Shown: positions 18,204-26,251, counted from the stretch's first letter. The stretch is DNA of 64,000 bases from UBA4636 sp963650915 (GCA_963650915.1 CAVJMJ010000009.1:1-64000); one strand, 5' to 3'. Translations and numbers: made by a program. Notes: generated from the letters alone by a model not told the origin.

Positions 18204-20762
18204 TTATTTTGCGTCATACCAAGACTTTGCAACGGAGGCTGAAACGGTTAAAGGTACCGATAGTTTTACGGCGTTTTCCATTTCGTCTACAAGCAATTTT
18301 TTGACTTTTTCTACCTCGTCAAGGTAAGCGTCGATAATAAGCTCGTCGTGAACTTGCAATATCAATTTCGACTTAAAACCGCCCTCTTCGAGTTTTTTGT
18401 ATACGTTAATCATTGCAAGTGCCATAATATCTGCGGCAGAACCTTGCAAAGGCATATTCATTGCGGCGCGTTCGCCGAACATTCTCACGTTGTAATTGGA
18501 GGACGATAGTTCCCGTATATAACGTCTTCTTCCGAACAAACTTTCCGCAAACCCGGTCGTCTTTGCTTTTTCGACGTTGGACTTCATATATTCTTTTACT
18601 TCGGGGTACAATTCGAAATATTTTTTAATATATTCGCCGGCGGTTTTTGGTGATATTTTAAGATTTTGAGCAAGTCCGAAATCGCTTATGCCGTAAATTA
18701 TTCCGAAATTTACCGCTTTCGCGCTTCTACGCATCGATGCGTCGACCTTATCTTCCGAAACGCCGAAAACCATGGACGCAGTCGCGGTATGAATATCTTT
18801 ACCCTCTTTAAACGCCTCGATTAGCGGTTTACAATTTGAAAATGCGGCTAATAGGCGCAATTCGATTTGAGAATAATCGGCGTCAATCAACACCCTGTCA
18901 TTCGATCTTGCACTAAAAAGTTTGCGTATTTCTTTGCCCTCGTCGTCTCTTACCGGGATGTTTTGTAAATTAGGTTCGCGAGAAGACAGTCTTCCAGTCG
19001 CCGTTTGAACTTGGTTAAAAGTGGTATGAACAAGCCCGCTCGATTTATCTATAAGGTTTCTGAAACCCTCGATGTAGGTCGAATTAAGCTTTGCGATGCG
19101 TCTGTATTTCAAAATAAGCGGAATTATCGGATGGCGGTCTGCGAGTTCTTCCAAAACGTCGGAATTGGTTGAAAAACCCGATTTCGTCTTTTTACCATGT
19201 TGAAGGTCGAGTTTTACGAATAAAATATCGGCAAGTTGTTTTGTAGAATTAATATTGAACTTTTCGCCGGCAAGTTTGTAAATTTCCTCACTGATTTCGT
19301 CGAGTGTCTTTTTGTATTCGACCGACATTTTGTCGAGTGCATCAAAATCGACTTTAAAGCCTGTATTTTCCATATCGTATAACACGTCGGACAACGGCAT
19401 TTCTATTTCGTCGTAAACTTTCTTATCGGTATCCGAAAAGGCTTCTTCATACTCTTTAAAAAGTCTGTAAAGGGAAAACGCGGGTGTGTGTTTATCAAAA
19501 TTTTTGCTTAAAAACACTGTGTTTAATTCTTCGTCTTTCCCGGTATAGTCGACTAAATATTTCATTATGGAAAGGTCTTCAAACTTACAAGAGGGCATAA
19601 TATCGAATTTTTGTAAAGAGTGCAAAAATTGATTTTTGCGGTAAACGTAAACGGTATTGTCTTTATTTAACAAAATCGGTTTTAAAGCCGAAACCGCTTC
19701 GTTAAACAAAAAACCTTCGTCGAAAAACGTTTCCTTGATAGAGAGTTGACACTCAACGCCGTCGAAATTATAAAAACTTACAAAATCATCGATTATAAGC
19801 GTAAATTTGTTTGAATTTACGAACTTCGTAATTTCATTTTCGCTATAAATTTTTTCGACTTTCAAAGAAATATTTTCGTCAATTTTAGCGTTTAACGATT
19901 GAGTGGACGCAACAAACAATTCGGGTTTTTTAAGGATATTTACAAAACCGAGTTTCATAAACAACTCTCTCGTTTCCGCAGAAAACGGAAAGTTATAGGT
20001 AAAATCTTCCAATGAAAGCGGAATATCGACTTCGGTATTTATCGTTGCAAGGGTTTTAGACTGATAGCAATCGTCCTTACCCGATACAAGTTTATCGTTT
20101 AATTTTCCGCTTATTTCTTCGATATGTTCGTATAAATTTTCAACGGTGTTATATTTTTGAATAAGCGAAAGCGCAGTCTTTTCGCCTATCCCCTTTACCC
20201 CGGGGATGTTATCCGAACTATCGCCCATCAAGGCTTTTAAATCGATAACGTTAATCGGCTTTATTCCGACTTTTTCAACAAAATTTTCGTTGGTGTAGCG
20301 GTCTATATCGCTTATACCGCGCCTTGTAAAATATACCGACGTAGTTTCGTCAACCAACTGAAAACTGTCCTTATCCCCCGTATAAACTATTGTTTCCAAG
20401 TCGTAACGCTTGGCAAGCGTTCCTATTATATCGTCCGCTTCAAACCCCGGCGTTTCGTACCTTGCTATGTTTACGGAATCCAAAACCTGTTTGACGATCG
20501 GCATTTGCGCACCCAAATCGTCGGGCATAGGTTTGCGCGTGCCTTTATAATCGGCATACATTTTGTGTCTGAAAGTAGGTTCTTTTCTGTCAAACGCCAC
20601 CAACATATATTTTGGAGAGATTTCGCCTATAATTTTGATAAGCATATTCATGAAAGCGAAAACGGCGTTAGTCGGCGTACCGTCCTTTGCTTGCATCGAT
20701 GGCGTAGCGTAGTACGCGCGATTTATTAAACTGTTACCGTCAATTAAAACAAATTTATCCAT
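18204..20762 (-). CDS. polA: DNA polymerase I
   Basis: 852 aa. The N-terminal 5'-3' exonuclease starts VLIDGNSLINRAYYA, with the metal-binding EADDIIGTLA and GDSSDNIPGVKGIGEKTA. The middle domain lacks the acidic residues of an active 3'-5' exonuclease. The polymerase domain has TATGRLSSREPNLQNIPVR, DYSQIELRLLA, the O-helix region RRSAKAVNFGIIYG and QVHDELI. It fills gaps in repair and removes Okazaki primers, probably without proofreading. It is the first gene of the polA-coaE run. Confidence 0.96.
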   Translation of the reverse strand: MDKFVLIDGNSLINRAYYATPSMQAKDGTPTNAVFAFMNMLIKIIGEISPKYMLVAFDRKEPTFRHKMYADYKGTRKPMPDDLGAQMPIVKQVLDSVNIARYETPGFEADDIIGTLAKRYDLETIVYTGDKDSFQLVDETTSVYFTRRGISDIDRYTNENFVEKVGIKPINVIDLKALMGDSSDNIPGVKGIGEKTALSLIQKYNTVENLYEHIEEISGKLNDKLVSGKDDCYQSKTLATINTEVDIPLSLEDFTYNFPFSAETRELFMKLGFVNILKKPELFVASTQSLNAKIDENISLKVEKIYSENEITKFVNSNKFTLIIDDFVSFYNFDGVECQLSIKETFFDEGFLFNEAVSALKPILLNKDNTVYVYRKNQFLHSLQKFDIMPSCKFEDLSIMKYLVDYTGKDEELNTVFLSKNFDKHTPAFSLYRLFKEYEEAFSDTDKKVYDEIEMPLSDVLYDMENTGFKVDFDALDKMSVEYKKTLDEISEEIYKLAGEKFNINSTKQLADILFVKLDLQHGKKTKSGFSTNSDVLEELADRHPIIPLILKYRRIAKLNSTYIEGFRNLIDKSSGLVHTTFNQVQTATGRLSSREPNLQNIPVRDDEGKEIRKLFSARSNDRVLIDADYSQIELRLLAAFSNCKPLIEAFKEGKDIHTATASMVFGVSEDKVDASMRRSAKAVNFGIIYGISDFGLAQNLKISPKTAGEYIKKYFELYPEVKEYMKSNVEKAKTTGFAESLFGRRRYIRELSSSNYNVRMFGERAAMNMPLQGSAADIMALAMINVYKKLEEGGFKSKLILQVHDELIIDAYLDEVEKVKKLLVDEMENAVKLSVPLTVSASVAKSWYDAK

Positions 20763-20787
20763 TTTTTAAAAAATCTTTAAAAATCCC

Positions 20788-20816
20788 TTGATTTTATAAT
20801 CCTTTTATGCTATGAT
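20788..20816 (+). promoter_or_regulatory. Promoter of tRNA-Leu(UAA)
   Basis: TTGATT at 20788-20793, a 17-base spacer and TATGAT at 20811-20816, 24 bases before the tRNA. Confidence 0.75.
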
Positions 20817-20840
20817 ATATGAGCATTTGAAGTTAAGCAC

Positions 20841-20927
20841 GCCGCTGTGGCGGAATAGGCAGACGCAAGGGACTTAAAATCCCTCGCCCTTAAAAGCGTG
20901 CCGGTTCGAGTCCGGCCAGCGGCACCA
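20841..20927 (+). tRNA. tRNA-Leu, anticodon UAA
   Basis: 87 bases with a 7-bp acceptor stem (GCCGCTG/CAGCGGC), encoded CCA, anticodon loop CTTAAAA with UAA inside an AGGGA/TCCCT stem, a class II long variable arm, and a T arm with GGTTCGAGTCC. It reads UUA codons. Its T arm, variable arm and acceptor are nearly the same as those of the second leucine tRNA at 29085-29171. Confidence 0.97.
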
Positions 20928-20928
20928 C

Positions 20929-20959
20929 AAAAACACTTGTTTATTCAAGTGTTTTTTTC
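20929..20959 (+). terminator. Terminator of tRNA-Leu(UAA)
   Basis: AAAACACTTG pairs with CAAGTGTTTT over a short TTTATT loop, followed by further T residues. Confidence 0.9.
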
Positions 20960-21155
20960 TTGCTTTTTTAGCCCGAATTTTACTCTTCCGCTTGCGTTTT
21001 AGCCAATTTTTCTTGTGTTTTTGCTAATTTCTCTTGCGCTTTGCTTGATTTTTTTCTTACAAATTTATCGTTACTTTCGATTACGTTATCGTTATCAAAA
21101 AACGCTTTGACGCTTTTTACTTGTTCTTTTAATTACAAGCGCATAACTTACAATC
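20960..21155 (-). other. Gene-free stretch behind a consensus promoter; possible small transcript
   Basis: A perfect minus-strand promoter (21156-21184) points into this 200-base stretch. An open frame from about 21130 down to the TAA near 20977 would encode a 46-residue lysine/glutamate-rich segment with KLAKTQEKLAKTQ, coiled-coil-like, but a stop lies directly upstream and there is no start codon. A 20-codon ORF starts at the -10 region without a ribosome binding site. It may be a small RNA or the remains of a gene. Confidence 0.35.
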
Positions 21156-21184
21156 ATTATATAAAAAAAGGAGGTACTTGTCAA
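21156..21184 (-). promoter_or_regulatory. Perfect-consensus promoter embedded in a terminator
   Basis: On the minus strand: TTGACA (21179-21184), 17 bases, TATAAT (21156-21161). The spacer is formed by the 3' arm and T tract of the terminator that ends the ECF operon. Confidence 0.7.
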
Positions 21185-21203
21185 TCCAAATACCTCTTTT
21201 TTA
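21164..21203 (-). terminator. Terminator of the cobalamin-riboswitch operon
   Basis: On the minus strand AAAAAGAGGTA pairs with TACCTCCTTTTT over a 14-base loop, followed by a T tract, 15 bases after the S-component stop. Confidence 0.85.
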
Positions 21204-21217
21204 TTATTTGCCGAATA

Positions 21218-21739
21218 TTAAAGTTTTAACTTTATTTTGATGCTTTGAAGCAGTTTTTCCAAGGGCATAAACAACGTTGCGAAAACTATTCCGTTTGAAA
21301 TTATATGTACCGCAACGAACACCAAACCCCTTGCGTAGTAAACGTAAAATCTATAGAAAAAACTTTCAAAACCCGAAATTACGGTTACTAAAAAACCGTC
21401 CAACAAACCGAACAAAAAAGTCATAAAACAAATTATCGGCACCGTAATATACGGCTTTTTAAGCGATTTTTTAGATAATAGCCAAAATACGATTACAATC
21501 GAATTAAAATGAACGATGTACGTAATAACCCAAAGATTATAGCCCCAATAAGCACCTGAAATTAAGCAAAATATCGTTGTGGGTATTATAGCACATAGAC
21601 CGAAAACATAGCCGAACAGTGCGCAAAAAACCGATACGACCTCAACGTTCGGGATAAAATCAAGTGCGAGTTTACCGCAAACTATAAGGGCAGCCATTAC
21701 GGCTAAAGCGGCTATCTTTTTAGGTGAAAAGTTTTTCAT
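21218..21739 (-). CDS. ECF transporter S component, likely for cobalamin
   Basis: 173 aa with about six hydrophobic segments, the size and topology of energy-coupling-factor substrate-binding subunits. The N-terminal KKIAALAVMAALIVCGKLALDF pattern and PNVEVVSVFCALFGYVFG are typical of the family. S components bind a vitamin and dock onto the shared EcfA/EcfA'/EcfT module, which is not encoded here. The cobalamin riboswitch upstream points to vitamin B12 or a corrinoid as substrate (inference from regulation). It is 23 bases downstream of a transcobalamin-like lipoprotein. Confidence 0.82.
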   Translation of the reverse strand: MKNFSPKKIAALAVMAALIVCGKLALDFIPNVEVVSVFCALFGYVFGLCAIIPTTIFCLISGAYWGYNLWVITYIVHFNSIVIVFWLLSKKSLKKPYITVPIICFMTFLFGLLDGFLVTVISGFESFFYRFYVYYARGLVFVAVHIISNGIVFATLFMPLEKLLQSIKIKLKL

Positions 21740-21762
21740 CTAATATAAGTTAATAAGTTTGA

Positions 21763-22209
21763 TTAATAAGCGACGTAGCAAAAATAAAGAATCATCCCGT
21801 CTTCGACGGTCATCGACGAAACGCCATAACCTGACGATTTCACGGTTACGCCGTTATAGTCCTTCGTAACGCAATAACTCGATACATCCCAGTCCTTTTC
21901 AACGCTCGTGAAAACGCACAAATAACCGGATTTATCGGTTTCAATGGTTCCGAGCTTCGTAAGGTAAGCGCCGTAAGTCGAATCTTGATATGTCAAAGCG
22001 ATGTCTTTTTCTTTATGAAGATATTTAACGACAGACAACGCGCCCTCGGACATATCCAAATCGTCGAGTTTGACCTCGTAAACGAGCGGACTTTCTTCCA
22101 TGATGACGACGGTAATTTGACCCTTTTCGTCAACGTGGTTTTCGGGTAAGCAAGACGCAAACGACATTAAAGCGATTACGACAAGCAAGAGTGACAATAC
22201 TTTTTTCAT
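21763..22209 (-). CDS. DUF4430 lipoprotein, transcobalamin-C-terminal-like
   Basis: 148 aa. The signal peptide ends in a lipobox (SFASC), giving a surface lipoprotein. The rest fits the DUF4430 domain, related to the C-terminal domain of human transcobalamin and intrinsic factor: a GALSVVKYLHKE helix, a YGAYLTKLGTIE strand pair and a terminal VEDGMILYFCYV. It probably captures corrinoids outside the membrane and passes them to the S component encoded next. The ATG follows GGAGG. Expression is set by the cobalamin riboswitch. Family assignment is by pattern; the substrate is inferred. Confidence 0.78.
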   Translation of the reverse strand: MKKVLSLLLVVIALMSFASCLPENHVDEKGQITVVIMEESPLVYEVKLDDLDMSEGALSVVKYLHKEKDIALTYQDSTYGAYLTKLGTIETDKSGYLCVFTSVEKDWDVSSYCVTKDYNGVTVKSSGYGVSSMTVEDGMILYFCYVAY

Positions 22210-22232
22210 AGAAAAAACCTCCGATTTTTTTG

Positions 22233-22259
22233 CAAAAAAAAGTTCCCGACAAAGGGAAC
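22233..22259 (-). terminator. Riboswitch attenuator, second hairpin
   Basis: On the minus strand GTTCCC pairs with GGGAAC over a 6-base loop and runs into eight or more T residues, 24 bases before the lipoprotein start. It is the probable off-state terminator of the cobalamin riboswitch. Confidence 0.85.
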
Positions 22260-22260
22260 C

Positions 22261-22284
22261 AAAAAAGCACGACGTATAGTCGTG
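22261..22284 (-). terminator. Riboswitch attenuator, first hairpin
   Basis: On the minus strand CACGAC pairs with GTCGTG over TATAC, followed by C and six T. It stands immediately before the second hairpin, giving two terminators in tandem. Confidence 0.7.
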
Positions 22285-22312
22285 TAAAAACCGTCTTCGC
22301 CTTTGCCCGCAA

Positions 22313-22457
22313 ATAGGTTTTTGGTCATAAACAGGCAGGCTACCCGACTCGTTTTGCGATTAAACGTCGTAAAACACACGGTAATGACTGTTGCGACGGA
22401 TTCCGACCGTCTTCCCCTGCTTTCCTTTGAAGTAATCTAAGACTCTGTTTACGGAAA
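22313..22457 (-). promoter_or_regulatory. Cobalamin (AdoCbl) riboswitch
   Basis: Read on the minus strand, the leader has the B12-box order: AGGAAAGCAGGGGAA, then GGTCGGAATCCGTCGCA, then GTCATTACCGTG, and finally the conserved 3' element GTAGCCTGCCTGT. These match the consensus elements of cobalamin riboswitches. The aptamer lies upstream of the DUF4430 lipoprotein and the ECF S component, and two terminator hairpins follow. Binding of cobalamin is expected to stop transcription. A clear promoter was not identified upstream. Confidence 0.9.
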
Positions 22458-22837
22458 GTTTTGTCAAACGATATTGACGTTGTCTATTTTAACACCTTTA
22501 AATGCCGTAGTCAATTCGTAAACGGTTTAAAAAATGAAAAAAATAGAAATTATATCGTAATTTACGAATATTACCTCTACAAACTTGCCTATAATTCTAT
22601 TTTTGTTATATAATTAGCCCATAAATCGCAAAATAAAAAATATTCCTCTTTTTATTTAGATAAAGAGGCAGGTTAAAAAACAAATATTTTTAATTAAAAT
22701 GTTTGTTAACTATAATACCCGAAACGATAATACCAAAAAATAATTACGTTTCCATTATAACTAAGCCGATGAACTTTTGAAAGCGTATATCCGACTATGC
22801 GCTTTTTGGGTTAAATATATTGTAACAGGAGTATAAC
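22458..22837. other. AT-rich divergent spacer
   Basis: The spacer lies between the cobalamin leader (minus) and the phosphatase gene (plus). It should contain both promoters, but no unambiguous pair was found; a TTGACA on the minus strand at about 22462-22467 lacks a good -10. The phosphatase ribosome binding site is AGGAG at about 22828. Confidence 0.45.
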
Positions 22838-23995
22838 ATGTTTTTACAAAAATTAAAATCTGTTTGGCATTCTAAACTTGTAGTCGTTTTTGCCGTAATT
22901 ACGGTAATCACGTCGTCGTTATCCTTTTCGGCATGCTCTAAAACCCTTTCTTTGAGGGGTGCATCCGTAAGCGAGGATACGAAATTCAAAGCCGCAATCG
23001 TGGATATTACGATTGAAGACTTCAATAAATTAGGCTTCTCCCTCGGCGACAGTTGCGACGTTAAGTTCAGCAACGGTTATACCTTAAACGACGTTCCCTA
23101 CTTCAACGGATATTACGTCAAAAACGGTGAGCCCGTTATCGTCGCTTACCCTTCAAGCGAATACGTGGCTATAACCCTTAATAACGTCGGTATATGGGAA
23201 ACGGCAAATCTCACGAACGAATGTACCGTCGATATTACGCTGAATACCGCACAAAAGTATTCGGCAACTCAACAAGCGTTGGGGCAAAGTTATTCGTTAT
23301 TGCGTGAAAATTACGCCAGCGACGAAGAATTTGCCAATTTCAGAGCGATTTCGGGCGGAAATTTAAAAAATAATTGGATTTTCAGGGGTGCAAGTCCCGT
23401 CGATAACAGTAGAAATCGCGCTAAATACGCAAACTCTTTATTACAAGCCAACAATATAGCCTGCGTAATCGATTTGGCCGATTCACAAGAAAATTTACAA
23501 GCCTATATTTCAAGCGACGATTTTTCTTCCGAATACACCGAAAGGCTATACGAAAACGGCAAAATGATTCTTTTGTCCATGAGTTCGAGTTACGGTTCGG
23601 ATGCCTATAAAAAAAGTGTAGTAAAGGGCTTTGAATACATGCTGACAAACGACGGTCCATATTATATACACTGCATGGAAGGTAAAGACCGCACAGGATT
23701 CGTTTGCACGCTAATAGAGGCACTCGCAGGCGCAAGTTACGACGAAATGCGCGACGATTACATGAAAACTTACGAGAATTACTACAAAATCACCAAGACC
23801 GCAACGCCTGAAAAATACGATGCGATAGTTGACCTTTACTTCGATTCTTTCATAACTTGCATATCCGGCAAGGAAGATTTATCTACCGTGACTTCCGAAG
23901 ATCTTTTAAACGGCGCAAAATCCTACCTGCAAAACGGCGGAATGAGCCAAGCCGACATAGATTCTTTCATTAATTTAATTACCGTGCAGAATTAG
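22838..23995 (+). CDS. Lipoprotein tyrosine-phosphatase-like protein with N-terminal beta domain
   Basis: 385 aa. A hydrophobic N-terminus ends in a lipobox (SFSAC, Cys33), so the protein should be anchored outside the cell membrane. Residues 50-135 resemble the C-terminal beta domain of SAM hydroxide adenosyltransferases (NGEPVIVAYPSSEYVAI pattern). Residues 160-385 are a Y_phosphatase3-type domain: NFRAISGG, FRGASP, IDLADSQE and the P-loop HCMEGKDRTG with Cys279 and Arg285 of the CX5R site. It is likely an extracellular phosphoester phosphatase. The substrate is unknown. Its last codons are duplicated just downstream. Confidence 0.82.
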   Translation: MFLQKLKSVWHSKLVVVFAVITVITSSLSFSACSKTLSLRGASVSEDTKFKAAIVDITIEDFNKLGFSLGDSCDVKFSNGYTLNDVPYFNGYYVKNGEPVIVAYPSSEYVAITLNNVGIWETANLTNECTVDITLNTAQKYSATQQALGQSYSLLRENYASDEEFANFRAISGGNLKNNWIFRGASPVDNSRNRAKYANSLLQANNIACVIDLADSQENLQAYISSDDFSSEYTERLYENGKMILLSMSSSYGSDAYKKSVVKGFEYMLTNDGPYYIHCMEGKDRTGFVCTLIEALAGASYDEMRDDYMKTYENYYKITKTATPEKYDAIVDLYFDSFITCISGKEDLSTVTSEDLLNGAKSYLQNGGMSQADIDSFINLITVQN

Positions 23996-24045
23996 TTTTA
24001 ATAAATTCATTAATTTAATTACTGTGCAAAAGTAGTTTAAGTAAA
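23965..24045 (+). repeat. Duplicated 3' end of the phosphatase gene
   Basis: The gene end, TTCATTAATTTAATTACCG and onward through TAG, is followed directly by a second copy with a few changes (TTCATTAATTTAATTACTG onward). The second copy would again read Phe-Ile-Asn-Leu-Ile-Thr-Val-Gln-Lys-stop. The unit is about 41-43 bases. Confidence 0.85.
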
Positions 24046-24060
24046 ATTTTAGGCACAAAA

Positions 24061-24093
24061 ACGCCGAGAGCGTAAAAACTCTCGGTGTTTTTT
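24061..24093 (+). terminator. Terminator of the phosphatase gene
   Basis: ACGCCGAGAG and CTCTCGGTGT form a 10-bp stem (one G-T pair) followed by six T. It forms the start of a 72-base block repeated at 26222. Confidence 0.9.
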
Positions 24094-24135
24094 GTTTTCG
24101 ATGCCGTTGCCTATTTACGATTTTCCGTTTTGTCG
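24064..24135 (+). repeat. 72-bp direct repeat, left copy
   Basis: From CCGAGAGCGTAAAAACTCTC through CCGTTTTGTCG. It differs from the copy at 26222-26292 by two substitutions and one single-base indel. Together they flank the AbrB/ABC cassette. Confidence 0.85.
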
Positions 24136-24271
24136 GCTTAACGCTAACCGTTACACCCAAACACGACAAAAAACAGTGCAAAGACATTGACCACGCAAGA
24201 TAATTAAAAATTCATATATTGTACCTCGTGGCTTTTCTTATATAGAATATGTTAATTTTACCTTTTATAAT

Positions 24272-24300
24272 TTGACAAAGAGTTTTTCTTTGAGTATAAT
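24272..24300 (+). promoter_or_regulatory. Consensus promoter of the AbrB/ABC operon
   Basis: TTGACA at 24272-24277, a 17-base spacer and TATAAT at 24295-24300, a perfect match to the housekeeping sigma factor consensus. The region 23996-24386 otherwise holds the phosphatase end repeat, the terminator and the palindrome listed next. Confidence 0.88.
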
Positions 24301-24311
24301 AAGTATGAAAA

Positions 24312-24327
24312 GTATAACTTGTTATAC
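24312..24327 (+). promoter_or_regulatory. Palindromic operator candidate
   Basis: GTATAACTTGTTATAC is a perfect 7+2+7 palindrome just after the expected transcription start, between the promoter and the AbrB gene. It could be the binding site of the AbrB-like protein or another dimeric regulator. Confidence 0.5.
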
Positions 24328-24386
24328 AGATATACCGATTATTCACATATAAAAAACTTAGTCGGGCAAATCGAAAAGGAGTCAAT

Positions 24387-24581
24387 ATGGATAAAAACAA
24401 ATACGTCGGGATATGTAAAGTCGGAGAAAAAGGTCAAATCGTTATTCCGAAAGAAGCAAGGGATATGTTTGAGATAAAACCCGGTGACTCAATTATCGTT
24501 TTATGCGATAAAAGAAAGGGCATCGCCTTGGTTAAAGCAGAAGAAATCGAAGATCTTACCGATAAAATGTTAAACGGTTAA
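24387..24581 (+). CDS. AbrB/SpoVT-like swapped-hairpin DNA-binding protein
   Basis: 64 aa covering a single AbrB-type domain: GICKVGEKGQIVIPKEARDM, then FEIKPGDSIIVLCD. Such proteins act as dimers, either as transition-state regulators or as autoregulators of the genes next to them. There is no C-terminal domain. The ATG follows AAGGAG. The ABC genes start 9 bases downstream, so the protein most likely controls this exporter operon. Confidence 0.9.
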   Translation: MDKNKYVGICKVGEKGQIVIPKEARDMFEIKPGDSIIVLCDKRKGIALVKAEEIEDLTDKMLNG

Positions 24582-24590
24582 GGGGCGTTT

Positions 24591-25334
24591 ATGGAAATAA
24601 TAACTGTCGATAAAGTTTGTAAAAATTACAAAACGAAAAAGGCGTTATGCGAAGTTTCCCTTTCGATAAACGAGGGCGAGTTATTCGGACTGCTCGGGGT
24701 AAACGGCGCAGGAAAAACCACTCTTATTAAAATTCTTTGCGGTCTGACGAAAAAAACGAGTGGAAAATGTTACGTTTGCGGTTTTGATTTAGACAAAGAT
24801 ATAGATAAAATCAAAAAAATAATTAACGTTTCCCCTCAAGAAACGGCGGTTGCCGACAATTTGACGGTAAAAGAAAATTTAGAGTTTTTTGCAAACGTTT
24901 ACGGTAACGTAGACAAAGACAAAATAAATGAACTCGTCAAAACTTTCAAGCTTGACGAGGTATTAAATCAAAGGGCAAAAACTCTGTCGGGCGGATATAA
25001 AAGAAGATTATCAATTGCCGTTGCTTTAATTTCAAACCCGCAAATTTTATTTCTTGACGAGCCTACGCTCGGACTTGACGTGTTTTCACGACGAGAACTT
25101 TGGAATATTATATCAAAGTTAAAAAAGAGGGTTACTATAATTTTAACCTCGCACTACTTGGACGAAATTGAAAGTTTGTGCGACAAAGTTGCCGTTTTAT
25201 CAAAAGGTAAATTGCTGAAAATCGGTACTATTGCAGAAATCGAAGAAGCAACCGACGCCAAAACCTTTGAAGACGCTTTTATAAAAATCATCGAGATAGA
25301 TAACGGCTACCCGTCGGAGGCAGTTAATGAATAG
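24591..25334 (+). CDS. ABC-2 type exporter, ATP-binding protein
   Basis: 247 aa. Walker A GVNGAGKTTL, Q-loop around NVSPQETAV, signature LSGGYKRRLS, Walker B ILFLDEP and the H-loop SHY. The YKRRLS signature and short C-terminus fit the DrrA/CcmA group of drug or lipid exporters. It pairs with the permease that overlaps its end by 8 bases. The substrate is unknown. Confidence 0.93.
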   Translation: MEIITVDKVCKNYKTKKALCEVSLSINEGELFGLLGVNGAGKTTLIKILCGLTKKTSGKCYVCGFDLDKDIDKIKKIINVSPQETAVADNLTVKENLEFFANVYGNVDKDKINELVKTFKLDEVLNQRAKTLSGGYKRRLSIAVALISNPQILFLDEPTLGLDVFSRRELWNIISKLKKRVTIILTSHYLDEIESLCDKVAVLSKGKLLKIGTIAEIEEATDAKTFEDAFIKIIEIDNGYPSEAVNE

Positions 25335-26109
25335 AACATTAAATTTTTTCGAAAGAAATATAAAAGAACTCTTACGTGATCCGGTAATTTATATTTTCGG
25401 CTTGGGGTTCCCCGTCGTTACGTTGATTTTGTTTATGATAATAAACAGATTTACAAGCGGTCAAACGCCGATTTTTCAACTGAAATCTCTGCTTCCGGGA
25501 ATAATTGAATTTTCCTATTCGTTTGTTACTTTAATTCTTGCGCTCGTCGTTTCAAAAGACAGACAAACTTTTTTTCTGAAAAGATTGTATTCTTCTCCCA
25601 TGAAATCATACGACTTTATACTCGGATACTTTTTTGTCGGTTTGTTTGTCGGGCTTATACAAACCGTAATTTGCATAATTACCGGGCTGATAATTTCATC
25701 GATAACTGCGACGGATTTTGTTTCGTTTTTAAACATTCTGCTTTTAATCGTATCGCAACTTCCCCTTTTAATCACCGATATTTGTCTCGGAATTTTACTT
25801 GGCACCCTGTTTAACGACAAATCGGCACCCGGAGTTTGTTCGGTACTTATAAGCGTTTCGGGAATTTTAGGCGGATGTTGGATGCCTATCGAAACTATGG
25901 GAAGTTTTGAAACTTTTTGTAGAATTCTCCCATTTTACCCTTCCGTTTATCTCGGAAGAATTTTTACGAAAGCGACGAATGCAATCGGATCCGCCTACAC
26001 TTTCGATAATATAGCAGCAATCGGGTTAATTCCGATATTTTCGTTTATGACGGCAAGTATGATTTTAACCGTTGTCGCCTTTAAAAAAAGCATGGTAAGC
26101 GATAAATAG
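25327..26109 (+). CDS. ABC-2 type permease
   Basis: 260 aa with six predicted membrane segments. The N-terminal NFFERNIKELLRDPVIYIFG and the central motif around GCWMPIETM are typical of ABC-2 permeases. Together with the ATPase it should form a dimeric exporter. It is the last gene of the three-gene operon and is followed by a terminator copied from the one that precedes the operon. Confidence 0.9.
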   Translation: MNRTLNFFERNIKELLRDPVIYIFGLGFPVVTLILFMIINRFTSGQTPIFQLKSLLPGIIEFSYSFVTLILALVVSKDRQTFFLKRLYSSPMKSYDFILGYFFVGLFVGLIQTVICIITGLIISSITATDFVSFLNILLLIVSQLPLLITDICLGILLGTLFNDKSAPGVCSVLISVSGILGGCWMPIETMGSFETFCRILPFYPSVYLGRIFTKATNAIGSAYTFDNIAAIGLIPIFSFMTASMILTVVAFKKSMVSDK

Positions 26110-26221
26110 CGACTTTGATAACAAACGGCGATTTCTTACTTTATTACCGCAAAGTCAAAAATCGAAACATTTTAAAAAATGACAGATTATAAAAATTAAG
26201 CAATTCTTAGTTTAAAAAATA

Positions 26222-26251
26222 CCGAGAGCGTAAAAACTCTCGGCGTTTTTT
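26222..26251 (+). terminator. Terminator of the AbrB/ABC operon
   Basis: CCGAGAG and CTCTCGG stem with loop CGTAAAAA, then CG and six T. Confidence 0.88.
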
